Part shown: piece by piece, positions 17,750 to 26,724 of the stretch
How the letters are laid out: the number at the start of each line of letters is the position of its first letter
Numbering within the stretch: position 1 is the first letter of the stretch
Assembly (NCBI RefSeq): GCF_015159595.1
Contig: NZ_CP063304.1
Span: 248,001-312,000 of the forward strand
Reading direction: 5' to 3'
DNA length: 64,000 nt
Source of the DNA: Blautia liquoris
GTDB lineage: Bacteria; Bacillota; Clostridia; Lachnospirales; Lachnospiraceae
Made by a program: the position numbers and the translations under genes
The notes under the pieces: model-generated
Told to the model about the DNA's origin: nothing
The model's database searches: none
The model's input: the letters and a program-made list of their open reading frames with translations, nothing else

Positions 17750-18985
17750 ATGTACGGTTTGGATGAAGTAAGAGCGGTAGATCCTGAAATTGCGGTTTTG
17801 ATCGAAAAAGAACTTGAGCGTCAGAACAGTCATATTGAACTGATAGCTTCCGAAAACTGGGTTTCGAAAGCGGTCATGGCTTCGATGGGAAGTGTATTTA
17901 CGAATAAATATGCGGAAGGATACCCGGGAAAACGTTTTTACGGTGGATGTCAGTATGCTGACGAGGTGGAAACACTGGCAATTCAACGTGCAAAGCAGAT
18001 TTTTGGATGTACGTATGCCAACGTTCAGCCGCATTCGGGAGCACAGGCGAACATGGCAGTGTTTTTTGCTCTTTTAAAGCCGGGAGATACGATTCTGGGC
18101 ATGGATCTGGACCATGGCGGCCATTTGACACATGGAAGTCCGGCTAATTTTTCAGGAGCTTATTTTAAAGCGGTGCCCTATGGAGTAGATGATCATGGGT
18201 TTCTGGATTATGATCAGGTAAAACGTCTGGCGAAGGAATACAGACCAAAAATGATTGTGGCAGGTGCCAGTGCCTATGCCAGAAAAATTGATTTTAAACG
18301 GTTCCGGGAAATCGCCGACGAGGTGGGTGCATATCTGATGGTGGATATGGCTCATATTGCGGGACTGGTTGCGACCGGGCAGCATGAAAGTCCGATTCCC
18401 TATGCTCATGTGACAACCACTACAACCCACAAAACACTTCGCGGACCACGCGGTGGGCTGATCTTATCTTCAGAAGAATTTGCAAAAGACCATCAGCTGA
18501 ATAAAGCCGTATTTCCAGGAATCCAGGGAGGGCCCCTGATGCATGTGATTGCGGCGAAGGCCGTCTGTTTTAAAGAAATTCTCAGTGATGAATTTCAGCA
18601 GTATGGGAGAGATGTGGTGACAAATGCCAAAGCTTTATGTGACGGATTGGTGAAGCGCGGAATTCAGATTGTATCCGGCGGAACGGACAATCATCTGATG
18701 CTGCTTGATTTGGCTCCCATGAGAAAAACAGGAAAAGAAGTGGAGAATCTGCTCGACAGTGTGAACATTACGGCAAATAAGAATACTATACCAAATGATC
18801 CTAAGTCTCCGTTTGTGACCAGTGGTTTGAGGCTTGGTACTCCGGCCGTGACTACCCGCGGGATGAAAACAGGAGATATGGATGTGATTGCACAGGCAAT
18901 TGCCGTTATGCTTTATGAAGGGGAAAGCGGAGAGAAAAAAGCAGAGAAGCTGGTTAAAAACCTTACGGATAAATATCCGCTGTAA
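17750..18985 (+). CDS. glyA: Serine hydroxymethyltransferase
   Basis: A 411-residue PLP enzyme that swaps serine and glycine while charging tetrahydrofolate with one-carbon units. [13 protein letters not shown] at the N-terminus, the PLP lysine motif [14 protein letters not shown], and the full C-terminal domain are present. ATG 17750 has CAGGAGGG upstream; the frame is open back to 17627 only because the leader repeat happens to be readable. tdh-kbl, which make glycine from threonine, are elsewhere in the window. No glycine riboswitch was seen. Confidence 0.97.
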   Translation: MYGLDEVRAVDPEIAVLIEKELERQNSHIELIASENWVSKAVMASMGSVFTNKYAEGYPGKRFYGGCQYADEVETLAIQRAKQIFGCTYANVQPHSGAQANMAVFFALLKPGDTILGMDLDHGGHLTHGSPANFSGAYFKAVPYGVDDHGFLDYDQVKRLAKEYRPKMIVAGASAYARKIDFKRFREIADEVGAYLMVDMAHIAGLVATGQHESPIPYAHVTTTTTHKTLRGPRGGLILSSEEFAKDHQLNKAVFPGIQGGPLMHVIAAKAVCFKEILSDEFQQYGRDVVTNAKALCDGLVKRGIQIVSGGTDNHLMLLDLAPMRKTGKEVENLLDSVNITANKNTIPNDPKSPFVTSGLRLGTPAVTTRGMKTGDMDVIAQAIAVMLYEGESGEKKAEKLVKNLTDKYPL

Positions 18986-18995
18986 TAGAAGGAGA

Positions 18996-19018
18996 GCCGG
19001 GGATGCATGATCCCCGGC
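18996..19018. other. Strong hairpin after glyA without T tract
   Basis: GCCGGGGAT and ATCCCCGGC pair perfectly around GCATG, 11 bases after the glyA stop. There is no following T run, so it is more likely an mRNA-end stabilising or Rho-linked structure than an intrinsic terminator. The rest of the space to 19243 holds CTCTGACTTTT twice (about 19067-19088) and no gene. Confidence 0.6.
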
Positions 19019-19243
19019 AGGTATGAAAAAGAAAATTTATGCTAAAAGAGCAAGGCAGCCATCTATCTCTGACTTTTCTCTGACTTTTAACGACTACTAA
19101 ACTCTTTATTTGATTTATGACTTTAGTATACAGAACATTTGTGAGTAAAGTGTGATGAAATATTCAATAAACTGTGAAGACTACATGAAGTATCTATAAA
19201 GCGCTTTATGAATATTTTACATCTAGGGCCAAGATCTTAAAGA

Positions 19244-21706
19244 TTAAACATTTTCTGGAATGATCTCAGGTTTTCTTTTCACATCTATTTCGATCTCTTT
19301 GTTGTTTGCGGTTACGGTCAAAGTAGAGTGCTCAAGACTGCCTTCCAGCATTTTTTCTGCGATGGCATCCTCCAGTGTAGATTGTATCACTCTTTGCAAG
19401 GGACGTGCCCCATATACCGGGTCAAATCCTTTTTCGGATAGTATGCCGACGGCCTTGTCGTCCACTTCTAGGGTAAAGCCAAGCTGCCTGGAACGATCCT
19501 GCAGTTCTCTTAACATCTTGAGTGTGATTGCATGAATCACTTGCTTATCCAATTGATGGAAGATAATGATATCGTCCAAGCGATTCAGGAATTCAGGCTG
19601 AAAAGTTTCTTTGACAGTTTCTTTGATTCGGGACGCCATGTCTTCCTTTTCCTGCTCGGCAGATGCTTCCGCTGAAGAGGCGAATCCGAGTGTTTTCTTT
19701 GAGGCGAGATCTCTTGCACCGAGGTTTGAGGTCATGATAATAATCGTATTTTTAAAATCTACGGTTCTGCCCTGTCCATCGGTAAGTCTTCCGTCATCCA
19801 TAATCTGCAAAAGTGCATTCCACACATCGGGATGTGCTTTTTCTATTTCATCAAAGAGAACAATGCTGTATGGTTTGCGTCTCACGCGTTCTGTCAGCTG
19901 ACCGCCCTCTTCGTATCCGACGTATCCCGGAGGGGACCCAATTAGTTTTGAAACTGTGTGTTTTTCCATATATTCTGACATATCAATTCGAATAACAGCA
20001 TTCTCATCCTGAAACATTACCTCGGCCAATGCCTTGGACAACTCCGTTTTTCCTACACCGGTCGGACCAAGGAAGAGAAAGGATCCAATTGGGCGCTCCG
20101 GCGAGCGAATTCCCGTCCTGCTTCTGCGGATAGCCTTTGCCACGGTAAGGATAGCTTCATCCTGTCCTATGACACGTTGATGAAGGGTATCTTCGAGCTT
20201 CATCAGTCTCTGGCTTTCACTCTCCGTGAGCATAGTTACGGGGACTCCAGTCCACTGTGATACGACAGATGCGACATCTTCTTCATTGATTTCGTGGATT
20301 TTTGAATTGGTCCACAGCCCTTTCTGGTAATCTAGACGTTCCCGAAGGGTTTTTTGACGGTCTCGGATCTTAGCTGCCTCCTCATAGTTCTGGATGTTTA
20401 CGGCCTCCTGCTTTTTGTTCTGCAGCTGATGGATCTCCTCTTCCATTTTGCGAAGATGGGGAGGTATGGTCATGCTGTCTGTTTTTACACTGGCCGCAGC
20501 TTCATCAATCAGGTCAATGGCCTTATCCGGCAGATATCTGTCGGAAATATAACGAGAGGAAAGTTCAACGGCGGCCTTTAAGGCATCATCCGTGATCTTT
20601 AGGTCATGGAATTGTTCGTATTTTTCACGAATTCCTCTCAGAATCGAAAGTGTATCCTCTCTGGAAGGCTCATTTATTGTAACCGGCTGGAATCTGCGCT
20701 CAAGAGCAGCATCCTTTTCGATATATTTTTTGTATTCATTCAACGTCGTGGATCCGATAACCTGGACCTCACCTCTTCCGAGAGCCGGTTTTAAGATATT
20801 TGATGCGTCCATGGCGCCTTCTGTTGCACCTGCTCCAATCAACGTATGAAGCTCATCGATGAAAATAATAACATTTCCGGCGGCCTTGGCTTCGTCGAGA
20901 TACGATTTGATTCGTTCCTCGAAATCCCCACGGTATTTTGTACCGGAGACCATTTTGCTAAGATCCAGAGAAAGTATTCTTTTGTCCAGAAGGTTCTTTG
21001 GTGCCAGTCCCTCAGATATCCGCTGTGCCAGACCTTCTGCAATGGCGGTTTTTCCTACACCAGGTTCTCCGATAAGCACAGGATTGTTTTTCGTCCTTCT
21101 GGAAAGGATCTGAATAGCTCTTTTTATTTCTTTGTCTCTTCCGATGACCGGATCGAATCCACCTGCGGATGCAATTGAAGTGAAGTCCACACTGAATTGT
21201 TCCAGGGTTTTTGTCTCTGGTGCTTCCTTTTGCTTCGTCTGTGTCATAGTCTGTGGCCACTGTGTGCCCATGGTATCCATGAGATCTTTTATTATCTTAT
21301 CACAATCGGCTCCTGCAGAGGTCAACAACTGGTTGGCTGCACAATTCTTCTGAAGGAGGATTGCGAGCAGGATATGCTCAGGATCTGTCGATGCGTGATG
21401 CAGCTTATCTGCCTGCGATTTGGCAAGTTCTAAGACCTGATCAGCCTCCGTGCTAAAGCGCATCAGAAAGCTTTTGGAAGCTTTTGCTGCATCTTCATCA
21501 TAAGTTTTGATCAGATCAGCGATCAGCTGATCATCAAATCCATTCTTGAGCAAAGCGCTGGCTGCACTGCTGTTCTTGTGGTCTTTACTTACAAGAGCGA
21601 GAAGTAGGTGCTCACTGCCCGCGAACCCATGTTCCATATCGCCTGCAATACCTACAGCTGTCTTTAGAAGAAGTTTGGATTCTTTGCCAAGTGATTGTTT
21701 ACTCAT
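19244..21706 (-). CDS. clpC: ClpC-type AAA+ unfoldase of the Clp protease
   Basis: An 820-residue Hsp100 protein: double Clp_N repeat (about 4-150), first AAA+ domain with GEPGVGKTAIAEGLA, a middle part with a UVR-like motif NIQNYEEAAKIRDRQKTL, second AAA+ with GPTGVGKTELSKALAE, and a C-terminal D2-small domain. This layout is ClpC; ClpE would have an N-terminal zinc finger and ClpB a longer coiled coil. It feeds proteins to ClpP. ATG 21706 follows AGGGGG and overlaps the mcsA stop by 8 bases. A frame open to 21793 lies within mcsA. It ends the marR-mcsA-clpC operon; mcsB is absent. Confidence 0.94.
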   Translation of the reverse strand: MSKQSLGKESKLLLKTAVGIAGDMEHGFAGSEHLLLALVSKDHKNSSAASALLKNGFDDQLIADLIKTYDEDAAKASKSFLMRFSTEADQVLELAKSQADKLHHASTDPEHILLAILLQKNCAANQLLTSAGADCDKIIKDLMDTMGTQWPQTMTQTKQKEAPETKTLEQFSVDFTSIASAGGFDPVIGRDKEIKRAIQILSRRTKNNPVLIGEPGVGKTAIAEGLAQRISEGLAPKNLLDKRILSLDLSKMVSGTKYRGDFEERIKSYLDEAKAAGNVIIFIDELHTLIGAGATEGAMDASNILKPALGRGEVQVIGSTTLNEYKKYIEKDAALERRFQPVTINEPSREDTLSILRGIREKYEQFHDLKITDDALKAAVELSSRYISDRYLPDKAIDLIDEAAASVKTDSMTIPPHLRKMEEEIHQLQNKKQEAVNIQNYEEAAKIRDRQKTLRERLDYQKGLWTNSKIHEINEEDVASVVSQWTGVPVTMLTESESQRLMKLEDTLHQRVIGQDEAILTVAKAIRRSRTGIRSPERPIGSFLFLGPTGVGKTELSKALAEVMFQDENAVIRIDMSEYMEKHTVSKLIGSPPGYVGYEEGGQLTERVRRKPYSIVLFDEIEKAHPDVWNALLQIMDDGRLTDGQGRTVDFKNTIIIMTSNLGARDLASKKTLGFASSAEASAEQEKEDMASRIKETVKETFQPEFLNRLDDIIIFHQLDKQVIHAITLKMLRELQDRSRQLGFTLEVDDKAVGILSEKGFDPVYGARPLQRVIQSTLEDAIAEKMLEGSLEHSTLTVTANNKEIEIDVKRKPEIIPENV

Positions 21707-22076
21707 ATATGACAGCCCCCTTTTTTTCTTGTTGTATCTCATCGCGAAGCCTTGCGGCTTCCTCGTACTCTTCACTTTGCACTGCCTGTTCAAGCTGGTA
21801 TTTTAATGCATTCAGGCGGCGTTTTTTCTTAATCTCCTCATCTGCGGCATGCAAGAAAGGACTCTCACCGATATCCCTTGCCTTTGTCTGATTCTGCATA
21901 TACATCCAATTATTTCCTCCCATCTGGTTCCATGCACTCTGCTGCTTTGCAGCAATTGCATATTGTCTGAATTTTTCGGCACAGTCGTTACACAGATGAA
22001 CTTCCTGTTCCACTCCCATCCAATTTACTAAAAAACTAAGTGTAGCTTCATTTTCATGACAATGCTGGCACTTCAT
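21699..22076 (-). CDS. mcsA: McsA-like UVR and zinc-finger protein
   Basis: A 125-residue protein with two CxxC pairs, MKCQHCHEN and LCNDCAEKF, and a C-terminal UVR motif (QLEQAVQSEEYEEAARLRDEI). In Bacillus McsA is larger, has more cysteine pairs and activates the arginine kinase McsB next door. Here the protein is shorter and no mcsB follows, so it probably acts directly as a ClpC adaptor or as a metal/thiol stress sensor; that is inference. It lies 6 bases after the MarR gene and overlaps clpC by 8 bases. Confidence 0.85.
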   Translation of the reverse strand: MKCQHCHENEATLSFLVNWMGVEQEVHLCNDCAEKFRQYAIAAKQQSAWNQMGGNNWMYMQNQTKARDIGESPFLHAADEEIKKKRRLNALKYQLEQAVQSEEYEEAARLRDEIQQEKKGAVIYE

Positions 22077-22082
22077 GTCAGA

Positions 22083-22544
22083 TCACTCCTTTCTGTGGCA
22101 AGGCCTGTTGTTCACTCCCTCGTAGATGTCTACGAGACGGTTGAGATAATCTATCAGTTGAAACATATCCTCTTCACCGAACTTAGAAACAACTTCATTT
22201 AACATCTGTTCGTAGGAAACTTTTGTTTCCTTTAATACAGCACTGCCTTTCGGTGTTGCAGTTACGTATAACTTTCTTCTGTCAGATAAATCTATGTCAC
22301 GGATAATATAACCCTTTTTCTCCAGGGAGTTTAAAATTTGTGAAATCGCTGGCCTGGATAGATGCATGCAGGTCTGAATCTCCGTGACGTTTAACCTGCT
22401 GCTTGTGCAGACACAGCCGTTCGTGATCTTATCCATGACAACCCATTCATTAAGTGGAATGCAGCAATGAGAAGGATAGCAGGCATCCAGTTTCTTAAAG
22501 CGAAAGGAAGCACTTAAAAAGCTATCCTTTATAGAACTCCCCAT
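22083..22544 (-). CDS. MarR family regulator heading the mcsA-clpC operon
   Basis: A 153-residue MarR winged-helix protein (LNVTEIQTCMHLSRPAISQILNSLEKKGYIIRDIDLSDRRKLYVTATPKG). It occupies the place that the heat-shock repressor CtsR holds in Bacillus. Cysteines are concentrated in the N-terminal half (DACYPSHCCIP and NGCVCTS), which could make it a thiol or metal sensor. I start it at ATG 22544, 8 bases after GGAGG; the GTG at 22553 sits on the ribosome site. Two palindromes at the promoter are likely its operator. It is co-transcribed with mcsA and clpC. Confidence 0.88.
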   Translation of the reverse strand: MGSSIKDSFLSASFRFKKLDACYPSHCCIPLNEWVVMDKITNGCVCTSSRLNVTEIQTCMHLSRPAISQILNSLEKKGYIIRDIDLSDRRKLYVTATPKGSAVLKETKVSYEQMLNEVVSKFGEEDMFQLIDYLNRLVDIYEGVNNRPCHRKE

Positions 22545-22564
22545 GTGATTCACCTCCTGTTAGT

Positions 22565-22634
22565 TAGTCGAGACTAGTTAAGAACTTAACTATTTATTTG
22601 CTTAACATTATAACGCGTAATATCAGAATGTCAA
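22565..22634 (-). promoter_or_regulatory. marR-mcsA-clpC promoter with two palindromic operators
   Basis: On the minus strand: TTGACA (22634-22629), 16 bases, TATAAT (22612-22607). Downstream of the -10 lie two abutting perfect palindromes: TAGTTAAG-2-CTTAACTA (22592-22575) and TAGTC-2-GACTA (22576-22565), sharing two bases. A MarR dimer bound here would block the start site. No CtsR-type GGTCAAA heptad pair is seen. Confidence 0.72.
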
Positions 22635-22664
22635 TAGGTTTTGAAAAAAATATACTAAAATAGT

Positions 22665-22683
22665 GTACATTTTGAAAATGTAC
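22665..22683. promoter_or_regulatory. Perfect 19-bp palindrome of unknown function
   Basis: GTACATTTTGAAAATGTAC: two 9-base arms around one central G. It lies between the divergent marR and nrdA genes. It matches neither the NrdR box nor the usual Gram-positive LexA or CtsR sites. The rest of the 315-bp gene-free stretch 22545-22859 holds the marR promoter and a dispersed repeat; no nrdA promoter is certain. Confidence 0.6.
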
Positions 22684-22763
22684 TTGAAGGATCCCAGATA
22701 TTGCTGTATATTAGAAGAAAAATAACTACATATGGTAAGATTGTGAGAGCCCGAAGAGCGTAG

Positions 22764-22810
22764 CAATCTGTGTATCATTAGCGTCAAAATACCTTTTGAC
22801 GCGTGCATGC
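22764..22810 (-). repeat. Dispersed hairpin repeat, copy upstream of nrdA
   Basis: The best copy of the element: GCGTCAAAA and TTTTGACGC are perfectly complementary around four bases, and on the minus strand are followed by TAATGATACACAGATTG, as in the glyA leader copy (one base different over that tail). Here it is in the reverse orientation to nrdA and points toward the marR promoter. Confidence 0.75.
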
Positions 22811-22859
22811 TATACCGAAATACACGAGAAGGAAAGCTGGGAGGGAGGAAGAAAGGTAA

Positions 22860-25403
22860 ATGATAGATACAATGAAGATTGTAAAACGAGATGGGAGTTT
22901 TGAAGTATTCTCTTTAGATAAGATTAAAAATGCTGTGAGAAAATCATTTTTAAGTGTCGATACGCAGATCAGTGAGCAGGAATATGGTCGTCTGACCAGA
23001 CGTATTGCAAAAAAGATAACGTGTGATTATTCAGATGAAAACAGGGCTTCCGTGGAAGAAATTCAAGACATTGTGGAACAGACTCTCATGGAGGAAAATT
23101 ACTATAAGGAAGCAAAGAGTTATATCCTTTATCGCGATGTCAGAAATAGAAAACGAAAAACAAGAGATGACATCAGTGAATTTTTTAGAACACTTCCTGA
23201 GATTGATCAAACGTTAAAGAAGATTGAAAGGGATTTTAGAGAAGAAGTTTATGATCTGGATTATCTGAAAAATAAGTTCAAGGCTTTTTATAAAACGGAC
23301 ATGGATACGGATGAATGTCTGTCTATGCTGATTAAAGCGGCCGTGGAACTGACTACACAGGAAGCACCTCATTGGGAATACATTGCAGCAAGGCTTTTAT
23401 TTATTCAAGTTGAACGAAATCTAAAAAAGGAGGCCAGAGATCTTCGCATCCATAGCCTCTATGAGAAAATCAGTTACCTCACGCAGCAGGAGCTGTACGG
23501 GAGCTATATTCTAAAACATTACACAAAAGAGGAAATTGATGAATTTGAGACCTATATTGATTCATCCCGCAATGAGCTTTTAAACTACTCAGGACTTGAA
23601 CTACTAATCAAACGCTATGTGATCCGTTCTCATGAAAATGTTCCTCTTGAGAGCGTTCAGGAGATGTATCTGGGGATTGCCATGCATCTGGCTATGCTCG
23701 AAAAAAATGACAGAAATAGCTGGGTAAGAAAGTTTTATGATATGCTTAGCACACTTAAGGTGACTATGGCAACACCGACGCTCTCGAATGCCAGAAAGCC
23801 GTATCAGCAGCTGTCCTCGTGCTTCATTGATACGGTACCGGATTCTTTGGATGGAATTTATAGAAGTATTGATAATTTTGCCAAAGTAAGTAAGTTTGGC
23901 GGAGGGATGGGAATGTATTTCGGAAAGGTACGAGCAAGTGGAAGCAGTATCCGCGGATTCAAGGGTGCTGCAGGTGGCGTGATTCGGTGGATCAAGCTGG
24001 CAAATGACACGGCCGTAGCAGTAGATCAGCTTGGCATGAGACAGGGGGCTGTCGCGGTTTATCTGGATGTATGGCATAAAGACTTGCCGGAATTTTTGAA
24101 TCTTCGCACGAATAACGGAGATGACCGGATGAAGGCCCACGATGTATTCCCGGCGGTATGCTACCCGGATTACTTTTGGAAGATGGCAAAAGAGAATGTC
24201 GAGGGGGACTGGTACTTGATGTGCCCTCATGAGATTCTCACTGTAAAAGGATATGCCCTGGAGGACAGTTATGGGGATGAATGGGAGAAGAAGTATCTGG
24301 ATTGTATAAGAGATGAGAGAATCGGCAAACGGGCGATTCCCATTAAAGAACTCATTCGTCTGATTATAAAAAGCGCTGTGGAAACGGGGACGCCATTTAC
24401 ATTTAACCGAGACCATGTAAATCAGGCGAATCCCAATAAACATAAAGGTATGATTTACTGCAGCAACCTGTGCACAGAGATTGCACAGAATATGAGTGCC
24501 ATTGATGCCGCCGATCAAAGGATTGAGCAGGTAGATGGTGAGACGGTTGTTGTCACTGTTACGAAGCCAGGAGACTTTGTTGTGTGTAACCTTGCCAGTC
24601 TCTCCCTTGGCAATATTGATGTGGATGACAGCGAAGAGGTTATGGATATTACAAGGAGTGTAGTCCGGGCTCTTGACAATGTCATCGACTTGAATTTCTT
24701 CCCTCTGCCCTATGCAAAAATCACGAACCAGAAGTATCGTCCGATCGGACTTGGAGTGAGCGGGTATCATCATATGCTTGCAAAACATCAGATCAGATGG
24801 GAGAGTGAGGAACATCTAAAGTTGGCAGATCGGGTTTTCGAAGACATTAATTATGCGGCGATTACTGCAAGCATGGAAAATGCCAGAGAAAAAGGGACAT
24901 ATGAGTGTTTTGAAGGCAGTGACTGGCAGACGGGAAAATACTTTGAAAGCAGAGAGTATCATTCAAAAAGATGGATCAAACTAAAGAAAGAGGTCGCCGC
25001 GTCGGGTATTCGAAATGGATATCTTCTTGCGATAGCGCCCACAAGCAGTACCAGTATTCTCGCGGGAACGACAGCAGGACTGGATCCCGTCATGAACCGA
25101 TATTTTCTTGAGGAGAAGAAGAATGGCCTCGTTCCCAGAGTGGCACCAGATCTGTCACCGGATACCTACTGGTATTATAAAAATGCCCACTATATTGACC
25201 AGATCTGGTCTGTCAGGGCCTGCGGTGTTCGCCAAAGACATATTGATCAGGCACAGAGCATGAACCTGTATATTACTAATGAATATACATTCCGAGGGGT
25301 TTTGAATCTTTATATCAGAGCATGGGAGGAAGGGGTGAAGACGATCTACTATATTCGTTCCAGGAGTCTGGAAGTAGAGGAGTGTGAAGCCTGCTCGTCA
25401 TGA
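22860..25403 (+). CDS. nrdA: Class Ia ribonucleoside-diphosphate reductase, large subunit
   Basis: An 847-residue catalytic subunit that makes deoxyribonucleotides. The N-terminal ATP-cone (about 5-95, KIVKRDGSFEVFSLDKI) is the dATP on/off switch. The barrel has the active-site cysteines in LSSCFIDTVP, SNLCTEI and FVVCNLASLSLGN, and the C-terminus ends ECEACSS, the shuttle cysteine pair re-reduced by thioredoxin. Start ATG 22860 lies behind AGGAAGAAAGG. nrdB follows after 97 bases. Having class Ia in an anaerobe suggests use during oxygen exposure; a class III enzyme would be expected elsewhere. Confidence 0.96.
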   Translation: MIDTMKIVKRDGSFEVFSLDKIKNAVRKSFLSVDTQISEQEYGRLTRRIAKKITCDYSDENRASVEEIQDIVEQTLMEENYYKEAKSYILYRDVRNRKRKTRDDISEFFRTLPEIDQTLKKIERDFREEVYDLDYLKNKFKAFYKTDMDTDECLSMLIKAAVELTTQEAPHWEYIAARLLFIQVERNLKKEARDLRIHSLYEKISYLTQQELYGSYILKHYTKEEIDEFETYIDSSRNELLNYSGLELLIKRYVIRSHENVPLESVQEMYLGIAMHLAMLEKNDRNSWVRKFYDMLSTLKVTMATPTLSNARKPYQQLSSCFIDTVPDSLDGIYRSIDNFAKVSKFGGGMGMYFGKVRASGSSIRGFKGAAGGVIRWIKLANDTAVAVDQLGMRQGAVAVYLDVWHKDLPEFLNLRTNNGDDRMKAHDVFPAVCYPDYFWKMAKENVEGDWYLMCPHEILTVKGYALEDSYGDEWEKKYLDCIRDERIGKRAIPIKELIRLIIKSAVETGTPFTFNRDHVNQANPNKHKGMIYCSNLCTEIAQNMSAIDAADQRIEQVDGETVVVTVTKPGDFVVCNLASLSLGNIDVDDSEEVMDITRSVVRALDNVIDLNFFPLPYAKITNQKYRPIGLGVSGYHHMLAKHQIRWESEEHLKLADRVFEDINYAAITASMENAREKGTYECFEGSDWQTGKYFESREYHSKRWIKLKKEVAASGIRNGYLLAIAPTSSTSILAGTTAGLDPVMNRYFLEEKKNGLVPRVAPDLSPDTYWYYKNAHYIDQIWSVRACGVRQRHIDQAQSMNLYITNEYTFRGVLNLYIRAWEEGVKTIYYIRSRSLEVEECEACSS

Positions 25404-25500
25404 AAGGAGAACAAAGTGGGCTGCTTTGTACAAAACAGGAAAGAAATAGGAAGGAGAGAGTTATTGCAAGACAGGGTTTGTTTTCAATAACAAGGAAGAT

Positions 25501-26544
25501 ATGAGTGAATTGAAGAAAAAGTTATTATTTAATCCCGACGGTGATATCGATGTGGGAAAGCGAAAATTGGTTGGGGGAAATACTACAAATCTGAATGATT
25601 TCAATAATATGAAATATACGTGGGTCAGCAGCTGGTACCGTCAGGCGATGAATAATTTCTGGGTTCCGGAAGAGATTAACCTGAGTATGGATGTAAAAGA
25701 ATATCCCAATCTAGCTGATCCTGAAAGACGGGCTTATAATAAAATTTTGTCATTTTTAATTTTTTTGGACAGTCTGCAGTCTGCGAATCTCCCTACGCTG
25801 GGCGAATATATCACTGCAAATGAGGTGAATCTCTGTCTGGCAATCCAGACATTTCAGGAGACGGTTCACAGCCAGAGCTACAGCTATATGCTGGATACTA
25901 TCTGTGAACCTCAGCAGAGAAATCAGGTTTTGTATGAATGGAAGAATGATAAACATCTTCTGGAGAGAAATACATTTATTGGAGATATCTACAATGCTTT
26001 TCAGAAGGAGAAGTCTCTTGACAATATGATGAAGACAATTGTTGGAAACTATATATTAGAAGGAGTTTATTTCTTCAGCGGGTTCATGTTTTTCTACAAT
26101 CTCGGAAGAAACAATAAAATGCCGGGATCAGTTCAGGAGATACGCTATATTAATCGTGATGAGAATACCCATCTTCGTCTGTTCCAGAATATCATCATGG
26201 AACTTAAAAAAGAGGAGCCCCACCTTTTTACTCCGGAGAAAGTTGATGTATATCGAGCTATGATTAAGGAAGGCTGTGAACAGGAAATTCGCTGGGGATG
26301 TTATGCAATTGGAGACGAAGTTCAGGGGCTGACAAAAGATATGGTGACAGACTATATTCAGTATCTGGGTAATCTGCGATGTAAAAATCTTGGGTTTGAC
26401 GGTATCTTTGAAGGACACGATAAGGAACCGGAATCTATGACCTGGGTCAGTCAGTACAGCAATGCCAATATGATAAAAACAGATTTCTTTGAGGCGCGCA
26501 GCACGGCATATGCAAAGAGCAGTGCTTTGTTGGATGACCTGTAA
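25501..26544 (+). CDS. nrdB: Class Ia ribonucleotide reductase, small (radical) subunit
   Basis: A 347-residue ferritin-like subunit that holds the di-metal site and the tyrosyl radical. Visible ligands: Asp90 in FLDSLQSAN, Glu120 and His123 in FQETVHSQSY, radical Tyr127, then a second set around NYILEGVYF and RDENTHLRLF. It passes the radical to NrdA. It is co-transcribed with nrdA; the ATG at 25501 has AAGGAAG before it. The mRNA ends in a hairpin that encloses the next promoter. Confidence 0.96.
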   Translation: MSELKKKLLFNPDGDIDVGKRKLVGGNTTNLNDFNNMKYTWVSSWYRQAMNNFWVPEEINLSMDVKEYPNLADPERRAYNKILSFLIFLDSLQSANLPTLGEYITANEVNLCLAIQTFQETVHSQSYSYMLDTICEPQQRNQVLYEWKNDKHLLERNTFIGDIYNAFQKEKSLDNMMKTIVGNYILEGVYFFSGFMFFYNLGRNNKMPGSVQEIRYINRDENTHLRLFQNIIMELKKEEPHLFTPEKVDVYRAMIKEGCEQEIRWGCYAIGDEVQGLTKDMVTDYIQYLGNLRCKNLGFDGIFEGHDKEPESMTWVSQYSNANMIKTDFFEARSTAYAKSSALLDDL

Positions 26545-26555
26545 AAAACGAAAAG

Positions 26556-26624
26556 AAAGACCTTGACTTTCAATTATTCACATGATATATTTATATAGTG
26601 ACGTGAAAGAAGGTCTTTTTTTTA
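26556..26624 (+). terminator. nrdB terminator with a promoter in its loop
   Basis: AAAGACCTT (26556-26564) pairs perfectly with AAGGTCTTT (26610-26618), supported inside by CTTTCA/TGAAAG, and runs into T residues. The loop of about 30 bases contains the -10 of the rpmG promoter. Confidence 0.8.
26563..26591 (+). promoter_or_regulatory. rpmG-secE-nusG promoter nested in the nrdB terminator
   Basis: TTGACT, 17 bases, TATATT. A transcript starting about 26598 would contain only the right arm of the terminator stem, so it would not be stopped by it. Confidence 0.75.
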
Positions 26625-26724
26625 TGCACAAATCAGGGCGGCATCCCTGAGACTGTATGAGAGAAATGACTATAAGGATGAAGTGATTCATCGAATATGC
26701 AATGATACAGTGGAGGTGGAAGTC

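Noticed and set aside
22623-22808. 61-codon minus-strand frame whose start resembles the leader of glyA in translation
   Set aside because: The shared peptide-like string comes from the dispersed DNA repeat; hairpin structure and lack of a ribosome site argue against a protein.
23604-24815. 403-codon minus-strand frame inside nrdA
   Set aside because: Antisense to the strongly conserved nrdA coding sequence, without a ribosome site or recognisable domain.
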